A stretch of 64,000 nucleotides of DNA from Euborellia annulipes. Its lineage: Eukaryota; Arthropoda; Insecta; Dermaptera; Anisolabididae. The notes under the pieces are model-generated. The model worked only from the letters and a program-made list of their open reading frames with translations. It was not told the DNA's origin and did not search any database. Location: positions 30,072 through 94,071 of the forward strand of contig JAKCPI010016465.1 in the NCBI GenBank assembly GCA_023213315.1, in the 5' to 3' direction. Both the position numbers and the translations under genes were made by a program. Shown here one piece after another: positions 55,273 through 64,000 of the stretch (position 1 is the first letter of the stretch; the number at the start of each line of letters is the position of its first letter).

Positions 55273-55769
55273 ATTTAGGTACATTTAAAGGGGTTTTCAC
55301 CGGTGTGAGTTCGCATATGTCTAATGAGATTTGATTTTGTAGAAAACTGTTTATTGCATTGATTACATATTAAGGGTTTTTCACCTGTGTGAATTCGCAG
55401 ATGAACAGTGAGATGAGATTTTCTAGAAAACCGTTTATTGCACTGATCACATTGGAAGGGTTTTTCACCTGTGTGTATTCGCAGATGATCAGTGAGATAA
55501 GATTTTCTAGAAAACTGTTTATTGCACTGAATGCATTTGAAGGGTTTTTCGCCTGTGTGGGTCTATTAAATGTTCTTTTAGTTGTGAGGGATAAGAAAAG
55601 TGTTTATCACAATGATCACATAGGATTATTTTCTTTGTTCTGCGTTCTTTGCTTTTAAGTAGATCTTCTCTTTTCATTCTCTTTTTGCTTTTCAAAGAGA
55701 CATTCTGATGATATTTCTTATATTCAAATTTCTTTTCTCGGTCATTTGTCATCGAATGGGAAGATTTCT
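55273..55769 (-). pseudogene. C2H2 zinc-finger gene D, exon 3 (truncated, frameshifted)
   Basis: The acceptor TTTTTTTAG precedes AGAAATC at 55769. The linker (DREKKFEYKKYHQ) and finger 1 (CDHCDKHFSYPSQLKEH) match gene C. A single inserted base near 55565 (GTCTATTAAA versus GTCTTTAAA in C) shifts the frame. Fingers 2-4 then continue in the other frame ([48 protein letters not shown]). Finger 5 is cut at KCT by a DNA-transposon end at 55262. It cannot make a polyfinger protein. Confidence 0.85.
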
Positions 55770-55806
55770 CTAAAAAAAAAAAAAAAAAAATAACAAGAAT
55801 AAATGG

Positions 55807-56490
55807 AAATCTGGTGTGACTGATAGCACAACTTTCTTCTTCGGTAATTGAAAGTTGTGTTCTGTAATTGTTACGCCAGATTTTTTGTGTCTATTTTCTT
55901 TCCGGCCCTATACTAGAAAGAATTCAAAATGTAAAAGTCTTATATGGCCTGAGTTGTCGAAAAGACTGTGTGGTTGTGTGTGTCGTGTGTGAGTGTAAAA
56001 TTTATAAAAAGTATTTCTATTTTGTTAACATGGCACCCATTTCTTCTATCTTTCGTATCAAGTACAAGAGTAAAGTGGTCTTCAGAAGAATTCAATGGAA
56101 AAATGAGAATATAGATTTCAAAGAAAATCTAAAAAAATGATTGATTTTTGAATTTTAAACAAAATCGTTGAGAAAATCCTAAAAAAAGTGAAAAAGTGCA
56201 TCAGTAAAGTAGTATCGTTGCACTTTTTTAAAGTTTGGCCCTGCAGTAAAGTGTAGGGCTTTTAAGACTACAATTTTAAAATATATGCCCTCTGATCGCT
56301 AATCGTATACAGGGTGTAACGTTATGTTTTTGTTTTTTTTTTCAATGGAACTCCCTGTATATTATTGCACATTTGGGTTGACCGGTCAATTTTGGTGGGA
56401 CTTTATTAAACATACTTGGTATTTAAGGCAAGCCGTTTAGGCGTTATTTAAAATTTCGTGAAAAACAGTTACAGGCGAATATCTCCAGGG
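55807..56490. repeat. Insert unique to unit 2: family B, S1 tail, family A
   Basis: 55807-55885 is a family B hairpin, 55925-55995 an S1 SINE tail (ATATGGCCTGAGTTGTCG) and 56000-56220 a family A piece. 56310-56490 begins ACAGGGTGTAACG and ends at CCAGGGTGGCTACAGA, which pairs with TCTGTAGCCACCCTG at 56556. Unit 1 lacks this whole stretch. Confidence 0.65.
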
Positions 56491-57657
56491 TGGCTACAGA
56501 AAAATGATTTGAAATTTCCCTGATAATTTTAAGTTTTTAAGATTTTCCAGGTCTGTAGCCACCCTGATCTCCCAAACCATAAAACATAGAGAGCCCTGGT
56601 TGTGCAGCATTGTTAACCATGAATGGTGGAACTTAAAGGTAGTGTGTTCAAACGATACGCTTCTTGTTGCGCCAGTAATTATTGATAGAACTTGGACATT
56701 TTCGATTGGGGATAACTTTATTTTTTCAAATGGAACCACATAGACCTATATGTTTTTATTGTTTTTTTTGGAATGGGTGCATAAGGTCCGAAGACCTATC
56801 ATGACCAATGGTCACATGCAGCCAGGAAGAAAATAAAAACAAAAGGAGAAGCATAAAGGGGAAACTCAACTGCGGGAACTGAGAAGATGCCTGTTGAGGT
56901 TAGACTTGGAAGTCTGAAGATTGTAAGTTTTGTGGAAGATAGACGCAGGGAGTTTGTTCCAATCACGGGAACAAAGGAAGAATGGAATTGACTAGTTCTG
57001 TTAGTTAGTTAGTGATCTGAACAGCATAGGGATGCTGGGACGATGCCTTCCTTGTCCTTGTTCCGTGCATATGTTGCAATGAGGGGGATAATTGATTTTA
57101 ATTCGGCAGAGCATTGTCTATGATAATACCTGTAGAAGAGAGAGCGCAGACACGCTTCTTCTACGAATCTTTCAACTCGAGACTATTATTGTTGTAAATG
57201 AGGGGAGAGAAAATTCTTATTTTTACTTTCTCTTACCCTATATATGAAATATATATAGAGAGAAAGTATTGCGATCATGTCAAAAAATCGATGTCGAGAT
57301 TTTGATGGATATCCACGTTTTGAGGTCCCCTGAATCCAAAAAGTAGGTTTCGTGACATGGTCTGTCTGTCTGTCTGTGTGTGTCTGTGAACAAAATATCT
57401 CAAGAACGAAAAGAGTTATGAGGTTGAAATTTTATATATAAGTAAGGCACCCCCCTGGGATGTGACACGAAGCTTTTGAACAAAATCGGCCTAAGAGCAC
57501 TTGTACTTTACTGATGTACATTTTCAGTTTTTTTTTTCGTTTTTCTCAAAATTTGCTCCAAGGGTAACCTAAATGGATTTTCATGGTACCTATCGCATCA
57601 AATTTAACCATTTTCAAATAAAAATTGATAAAATAAAAAAATAAAAAAAAGATTTAC

Positions 57658-57786
57658 CTTTTTTATATCCAAATTTAATTTTAGTCAAACAATTTATTTT
57701 TTTTTCTAAACATTTTTTGCTATGTTTATGGAGAAAAAATAAATTAATGAAATTCGTTCGACAAATAACGCACATGAAGACAGGAC
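57658..57786 (-). pseudogene. C2H2 zinc-finger gene D, exon 2 (C2HC finger)
   Basis: 129 nt identical in design to gene C exon 2 (GPVFMCVICRTNF, LHKHSKKC, IKFGYKK) with intact splice sites. It is listed as part of a pseudogene because exon 3 is broken. Confidence 0.78.
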
Positions 57787-58638
57787 CTGCAAAAAGAAAA
57801 AGAAATCTATTTATTATTTAGAAAGAAAGAATGCCTGAATTGAATTAAAAGTTCCTTGATAGATGTGCTGACACAGAGGGTTTTCTGGATCGGGGACGTG
57901 GACATCTCGAAAAAAAAAAAAAATCTTTTTATCTCTATTTGCAGTTTTTTTTTCCCTCAAACTACCTAAAATATTTACCTTTTGGATAACATATAATCCT
58001 TTTAAATGTTGTCCAGTTAATTTATTTCTTAGATCTTGACAAAACGGGAATAGAATAAGCAAAATCCGTTCTTGTCCCTGTTCAAAGTCTCAATATCAAT
58101 TGAGATAATGAATTCTTATGTTAATAATTCAAAAATATTTCTCTTTTGTCATAAATCATCAAATTTCTTTGGTTTTTGCTTAATCCTTGTAGATTCGCTT
58201 AATTTCTGTTTCAATTTCTTCATTCTCTTTTTTGTTTTCATACAATTCTAATTATTGCGAATTTCATTATTAATTGAACTTTCAACTCTTGTTTTTTTGA
58301 CTGTTATCATTTTCAATATATTTTCTTTATTTAGGTGCTCAAATAAATAATTTATTCCGTATAATATAGCCATTGAATAGATATGACATTTATTGTTTTT
58401 TGGAAGAGCAAGGGAAAAAATAAATAAGAGTAGAGGGGAGAGAATCAGATATTTTAAATTTATATGCTGAATCGGACTATATAAGTTGACTATTTCAGCT
58501 TCTTTCGTCAATGACTATCTAAACTAATCTTTGTACAAGGCAGTTGGCCATCAATAATATAACTTAAAAATTAAAACTTTGTTTTTATTGATTTATCGAC
58601 CTAACATCAGTCATTGACGAAAGAAGTTGAAAAGTAGG

Positions 58639-60340
58639 GATCATCTTTCCTATGCTTCACCCCAGTACCGTTATGACAAGAGTGGGGACTGGCGGGCGGG
58701 GCTTAACGGACTGCTATCCCACTTAGCCTGCCAGAAGCATGTTGCTTGATGCCTGACGTCATCCATGAACTAGGGAGCTCAAGGGTCTTCACTGAACTAG
58801 AAGATTCGTTGGAATCATGCCTTTTTGAATATGTGTGGCGAACAACTTGCAGGGGACCCGACCTAATTGTTTCGGCCCTTCGGTCGCAGTTCGGTTTCCT
58901 TAGATTAAAAAAAATTAAAAACAACTACGGAATTCTCGGCTTCGGTTCGGGTTTCTTCGGTCAGAAACCGTTCAGTTCGAAGCGATTAGGTAGCTTTTAA
59001 AAATAAATTTGCGAGCCCGAAGGGCTCGCAAATTTATTTTTAAGGGCTACCGAATAGCTTCGAACTGAATGGTTTTTGACCGAAGAAAAACCGAACCGAA
59101 ACGACACTAGTGACAAAACAAATAAGGCGTCACGCCACGAGTAACGAAACAAATAGCGCGCGCAAATGAAAAGAACGAAAGAATCATGAACGTTGAGCTG
59201 ATGAATGAAAATTGCAGTGGAAAATTGCTAAGTTAGTTAAGCCCCGCCCCTAGGCCATTCCCCCTCCCCCGCTCTGGACATAACGGTACTGGGGTGAAGT
59301 TAAGGGGGGGGGGACAAGTCAGTGGAGCGATTTGGTGGGTTTGAGATATAGTTCCTATGTTCAGAATGAATATAACTGGGCTTGCGATGATGGTGCTAGT
59401 GTCGCCTGAGTTGATCGTGGGAGGAGGGGGACATTGTTCAATAGGTCCCATCCATGCTAGGTTATTTTCAAAAAACTAGTGAATAACTGTCATTTCAAGC
59501 AATGAAACAAGTCAATGTATTTCCTGATCAAAATTGTCAGTGATTGATTTCTTCAAAATACAAAATCAGGGTTGGTTTTTAGCTAATTTTATTTGTTTTG
59601 GCATTTCAAAAATATAAATATATATTTGTTCGACAGATAGTAACCGGAGAGGAAAAGTGTGCGGCCCAGATATCCAGGAACGAAAAATATAAAAATGTTT
59701 TGTTTTCCACTGAACATACAGCTTCGAGATTCATGGATACAAATTATACAGTAAATAATCCTGATTTCTTTAACAAAATCAACAAATATTCATACTCATT
59801 ACAGGTTTGCTCCAGAGCATTTCAAAATTAATTCCAAAATTAATAATAATTATCCTATAATTATAAATATATTGTATATTTTTTGCGAATTTTTTATGAA
59901 CAACAAGATCAACATTTTTTAGTCATTTTAATTTTAATGAATATATATGTTATGTTAATTTGGAACTTATGTTTTATTGAGAGGTTGACTGGAAAAGAAA
60001 TATTTTATATGCTTTGTTATATTTATTTTATTAATAGTAAAAAAATCTATTGTATATTTTTTTTTTTAATTTATAAATATATATGTTAACTTGTAACTTT
60101 ATGCTTTTTATTTAAACTGGAGAAAAACAATTCACTTAATTTTATTCATTTGGGTGAGAAGCCATATTAGATACGATATAGTTTTATTCAGGGTATTTTT
60201 ATTCATTCGGGAGAAAAGCATGTTTCACTGGCGCCGTTCAAGGGCGCTGTAGCAGTCGTTCTAAACCGTTAAACACTCCATTTTCCACTACGTAGATAGT
60301 CCCTTCCCCGTTTATTCCCTGAGTATAAGTCAGAATTACC
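58639..60340. mobile_element. 1.7-kb insertion in unit 2 with 9-bp flanking duplication
   Basis: Unit 1 has the empty site (TTGAAAAGAAGCTGTTT at 47699). In unit 2 the site is split and GAAAAGTAG flanks the insert at 58630-58638 and 60341-60349. The insert carries nested palindromes (58656-59300) and the reversed family J end (60300). Part of it (59290-60320) is an inverted relative of 39660-41340. It has no long ORF of known family. Confidence 0.75.
58656..59301. repeat. Nested palindromes with a 46-bp perfect hairpin
   Basis: Outer arms CTTCACCCCAGTACCGTTAT (58656) and its complement at 59282. Inner arms about 58940-59103 (CGGTCAGAAACCGTTCAGTT versus AACTGAATGGTTTTTGACCG). The core 58997-59042 is perfect, with GCGAGCCC-GAA-GGGCTCGC at its tip. 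Confidence 0.8.
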
Positions 60341-60488
60341 GAAAAGTAGCTGTTTAGATATTTTAAATATATTAATAATTATCTTTTTAAATAAATAAAA
60401 GAATAAATATAATGACATGAGTATAAATGAATGAAAATAAAGAAAGAAATCAAAATGGCATTTGAAGGTTATAAAATAAAATAATTAC

Positions 60489-60561
60489 CAATATGAATGG
60501 GATATTTAACCTCTTCTTCGTCGTCAGAAATGTTCAATTCTTCTTTAATATTAGTCATCAT
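60489..60561 (-). pseudogene. C2H2 zinc-finger gene D, exon 1
   Basis: 73 nt, MMTNIKEELNISDDE to EEVKYPIHI with donor TTG|GTAATT. Same peptide as gene C. It is separated from exon 2 by 2.7 kb because of the transposon-like insertion. Confidence 0.78.
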
Positions 60562-61144
60562 TTTAATCTCTCTTGATTTTATTACAATATTCAGAGGAAA
60601 TATTTAAATTAAATGAGAAAATCAGGAGAAAATATAACATATATATAGAACAGGGAATAAACATAAAAATATATTAATAAAGAGATGAAGGGGGAAATAT
60701 TAAAAAGATCTATGGTTCCTATGTTCAGAATTCAATCCCTGAATCAAAATCAGGGAATATATATATATATATATATTTAAATGTTGACTGCTTGAAATAA
60801 ACTATGGTTATTTTTAAAAATTTTAATCTCATATTTGGACATTTTATACACAATAGAGAATCGTAAATAAATACAAAATTTCATAAGAATTGGAAAAAAA
60901 ATTTTAAATGCCTAAAAAGTTTCAAAGGGGACCCCCTTTTGAATCGAAATTAACATAAAAATCCCTATAGCAAATTAACATTAGGCCTATGAGAGAAGGC
61001 GGAGAGACAGGCGATAATGTTTGCAAGTGAGAGAGAGAGATATATATATATGTTTTCTCCTAAGCAATTAAAGACACAAATAAATGGGAATTTAAATAAT
61101 AATTGATTTTTAATCTAATAAAAAGAAAAAGATTTAAATTCCGT

Positions 61145-61900
61145 TACCATGGCAACCATTTCTATCTTTCCTATGAAGAACAAGAGTAAAGTGGTCTCCA
61201 GAAGATTTCAACGGCAAAATGAGAATATACATTTTAAAGAGCATCTAAAAAATAATTGATTTTTGAATTTTAAAAAAAATCCTTGGAGGGAATTTTGAGA
61301 AAATCGAAAAAAACTGAAAAAGTACATCAGTAAAGTACTAGTACTTTTTGGCCGATTTTGTTCAAAAGCTTATTTTGAGCGTGTGGGAAGGTACCTAAGT
61401 TAAATATAAAATTTCAATCCGGTAGCTCAATTCCTTCATGCTAAAAGAACAAGAGTAAAGTGGTCTTCAGAAGATTTCAACGGCAAAATGAGAATATACA
61501 TTTTAAAGAGCATCTAAAAAATAATTGATTTTTGAATTTTAAAAAAAAATCCTTGGAGGGAATTTTGAGAAAATCGAAAAAAACTGAAAAAGTACATCAG
61601 TAAAGTACTAGTACTTTTTGGCCGATTTTGTTCAAAAGCTTATTTTGAGCGTGTGGGAAGGTACCTAAGTTAAATATAAAATTTCAATCCGGTAGCTCAA
61701 TTCCTTCATGCTAAAAATCTGTCCACACATACATACATACATACATACATACACACACACAGACCAATTTGCGGGACCCACTTTTTTGGACTCAGGGGAC
61801 CTCAAAACATGTATATCCATCAAAATCTCGACATCGAATTTTTGACATGATCGCAATACTTTCTCTCTCTATATATTTCATATATAGGCTAAGAGAAAGT
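61145..61900 (+). repeat. Family A copy containing a 269-bp tandem duplication
   Basis: About 61177-61445 and 61446-61714 are almost identical direct repeats (AGAACAAGAGTAAAGTGGTC to TCAATTCCTTCATGCTAAAA). A (CATA)n/(CA)n tract and the family A terminus (CTATATATTTCATATATAGG) follow. Confidence 0.85.
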
Positions 61901-61905
61901 AAAAA

Positions 61906-62849
61906 TATAAATACCAAACAAAGTAAAAATACAGTTTATTATAAAATTGACAATATATTTTAATTTAAAGTATAAATAATAGTAATGTTGGTAAAATTTT
62001 AAAATTATATAAATATTCACAAAATAATAATAATAAATTTTATATTAATAATAAGGGAATAAATATTAATAAATAAAAAATAATATTATTATATATATTA
62101 TTTATTTTTTAGCAAAAAGCTTTAGTCCTCAGGCCTTTTTCTATTTTTTTTTTTTTTTTTTTTTCTTTTAAAAAGAAAAGTTATTCGAATAAAATAATAT
62201 ATTTGTAATCGTGTCTAATATTATGTTTGATATGATTGCTTGATTGGGAGGAGTCGACAAATCGGATTTGACGGAATATATATTATAAACTATAATTGAT
62301 AGATAATAGGCTAGAATTGAGGTGGCTAAACGTGTTTTTTGACAGCAATCTACTAAAAAAATTCACTCAAATGAGAAAGATGCCAAAATAAAATAATACC
62401 ATTTTTTTTGTATTATATTTGTAAATTGTTTTTTAGTTGAAATTAAAAAAAAAAAATATTACAATATTTTTGCGTTCTCTGGAAATGTTTGTTGCTCCAT
62501 ATATAACTAATTTTTAATCAAGAACCCCCCCCTCCCTGGTCAATGGTGTTTCGATTTATTTATTTATTTATATTTTTATATGTGCCCCTTTACTGATGTT
62601 TAAATTTGGCCATCTTAGCAAAAATTTTAAAACAGCAAGCTGACAGCAACTCAAAAATCATAAAAATGCATTCAAAATAAATATGAAGTTAGCAACAGGC
62701 CAGTTTGTCAATGGTATGAGCTTCGGTCATGGGACCGGAGTTCATTTTTTTATACTACGGAACTAGATTTGACTGCGGTCAAATGTTGACCGAGGTTCAC
62801 TTGACCGGCGGTCAAAAGTTGACTTGACCGAGCGTTATACTATCGGCCC
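61906..62849 (+). mobile_element. GGGCCGATAG element, copy 1 (5' truncated)
   Basis: 944 bp matching 63070-64000, ending CGAGCGTTATACTATCGGCCC. Its left TIR is absent: family A sequence joins directly at AAAATATAAATACC. It is separated from copy 2 by ATA only. Confidence 0.85.
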
Positions 62850-62852
62850 ATA

Positions 62853-63319
62853 GGGCCGATAGTATAAAGCTAGTTCAAAGTTTGAACCTCGGTCAACAGG
62901 CGATTTGACCGAGAATTGCGTAGTATAAAACTTGACCGCCAGTCAAATCAGCTTTGACCGAGGTTCAACTTGACCGGCCGAATTCGGCCAGTCAAATTTT
63001 TGACCGGAGTTCAAATAGCCAATTTTGACAGCTGGCCATAGGTGATCACGTATTTTTAAATACATAAACAAAAATATAAATACCAAACAAAGTAAAAATA
63101 CAGTTTATTATAAAATTGACAATATATTTTAATTTAAAGTATAAATAATAGTTAGTAATGTTGGTAAAATTTTAAAATTATATAAATATTCACAAAATAA
63201 TAATAATAAATTTTATATTAATAATAAGGGAATAAATATTAATAAATAAAAAATAATATTATTATATATATTATTTATTTTTTAGCAAAAAGCTTTAGTC
63301 CTCAGGCCTTTTTCTATCC

Positions 63320-63350
<31 letters not shown>

Positions 63351-64000
63351 AAGTTATTCGAATAAAATAATATATTTGTAATCGTGTCTACTATTATGTT
63401 TGATATGATTGCCTGATTGTGAGGAGTCGACAAATCGGATTTGACGGAATATATATTATAAACTATAATTGATAGTGGCTAAACGTGTTTTTTGACAGCA
63501 ATCTACTAAAAAAAATTCACTCAAATGAGAAAGATGCCAAAATAAAATAATACCATTTTTTTTTGTGTTATATTTGTAAATTGTTTTTTTGTTGAAATTA
63601 AAAAAAAATAAAAAAATATTACAATATTTTTGCGTTCTCTGGAAATTTTTGTTGCTACATATATAACTAATTTTTAATCAAGAACCCCCCTCCCTGGTCA
63701 ATGGTGTTTCGATTTATTTATATTTTTTTATATGTGCCCCTTTACTGATGTTTAAATTTGGCCATCTTAGCAATAATTTTAAAACAGCAAGCTGACAGCA
63801 ACTCAAAAATCATAAAAATGCATTCAAATTAAATATGAAGTTAGCAACAGGCGAGTTTGTCAATGGTATGAGCTTCGGTCATGGGACCGGAGTTCATTTT
63901 TTTATACTACGGAACTAGATTTGACTGCGGTCAAATGTTGACTGAGGTTCCCTTGACCGGCGGTCAAAAGTTGACTTGACCGAGCGTTATACTATCGGCC
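62853..64000 (+). mobile_element. GGGCCGATAG element, copy 2 (complete to the window edge)
   Basis: It starts GGGCCGATAGTATAAAGC and ends ...GCGTTATACTATCGGCC at the last base of the window, giving a TIR of about 15 bp and a length of about 1.15 kb. The subterminal regions hold many TTGACC/GGTCAA repeats (e.g. 62890-63010 and 63930-63985), likely transposase-binding type repeats. The interior is AT-rich without a transposase ORF. Fragments of the same element are at 39499-39655 and 55132-55262. Confidence 0.88.

Larger units (their letters stand above)
56494..60640. repeat. Segmental duplication, unit 2 (gene D introns)
   Basis: Copy of 45571-48000 with scattered substitutions, plus the 1.7-kb insertion 58639-60340. 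It includes a LINE 3' remnant (56750-57180, minus), a family A copy (57225-57550), exons 2 and 1 of gene D and the small inverted repeat 58498-58628. Confidence 0.9.

Noticed and set aside
59598..59831. 77-codon + strand frame
   Set aside because: No family resemblance, AT-rich, and it lies inside the 1.7-kb insertion; insufficient support as a gene.
1..64000. CRISPR array or prokaryotic defence island
   Set aside because: No regularly spaced identical repeats with unique spacers; repeated units are zinc fingers, SINEs and TIR elements, and the genes have introns.

Overview
The window looks like AT-rich, repeat-dense animal DNA, most likely from an invertebrate and plausibly an arthropod; I cannot name the species. 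It has GT-AG introns up to at least 8.6 kb, tRNA-derived SINEs, LINE and Gypsy-like remnants, many TIR elements, and very little coding sequence. I see no bacterial operons, CRISPR arrays, rRNA genes or intact tRNA genes.

Left part (1-28.1 kb, + strand): five in-frame, GC-richer exons (6805-6996, 8535-8861, 12997-13213, 21784-21939, 27886-28131) belong to one gene. They encode consecutive CSPG (Cadherin_3-type) repeats of a large cell-surface proteoglycan like vertebrate CSPG4/NG2 and Drosophila kon-tiki. Splice phases agree at every join, giving 378 residues with no stop. Neither the N-terminal laminin-G part nor the transmembrane/C-terminal part lies in the window. The introns are packed with TIR elements, SINEs and long inverted repeats.

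Right part (30.6-60.6 kb, - strand): a tandem family of C2H2 zinc-finger genes, all with the same three-exon plan. Exon 1 encodes a 23-24 aa acidic start peptide, exon 2 a lone C2HC finger, and exon 3 a basic linker plus a TGEKP-linked polyfinger array. Gene A (7 fingers, about 296 aa) and gene B (12 fingers, about 454 aa) are open throughout. Gene C (11 fingers) is frameshifted by a 17-nt insertion. Gene D is frameshifted by 1 nt and cut off in its fifth finger by a DNA-transposon end. C and D are recent segmental duplicates. A fifth, orphan copy of exon 1 lies on the + strand at 41.4 kb, head-to-head with gene B. No further CSPG exon was found after 28.1 kb, so the zinc-finger array may sit inside, or just beyond, a large CSPG-gene intron.

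Between and within the genes lie: at least eight hAT-type non-autonomous elements, most with 8-bp target-site duplications and G/C homopolymer runs near the ends; a GGGCCGATAG-ended element duplicated at the right edge; a 4-bp-TSD MITE pair; two SINE families; fragments of Gypsy gag, RT and RNase H; fragments of LINE RT; and many palindromic (foldback) elements. Several foldbacks carry a hammerhead-ribozyme-like core (CTGANGA...GGCC...GGCCGAAAC). All calls come from reading the sequence; no alignment or database search was run.
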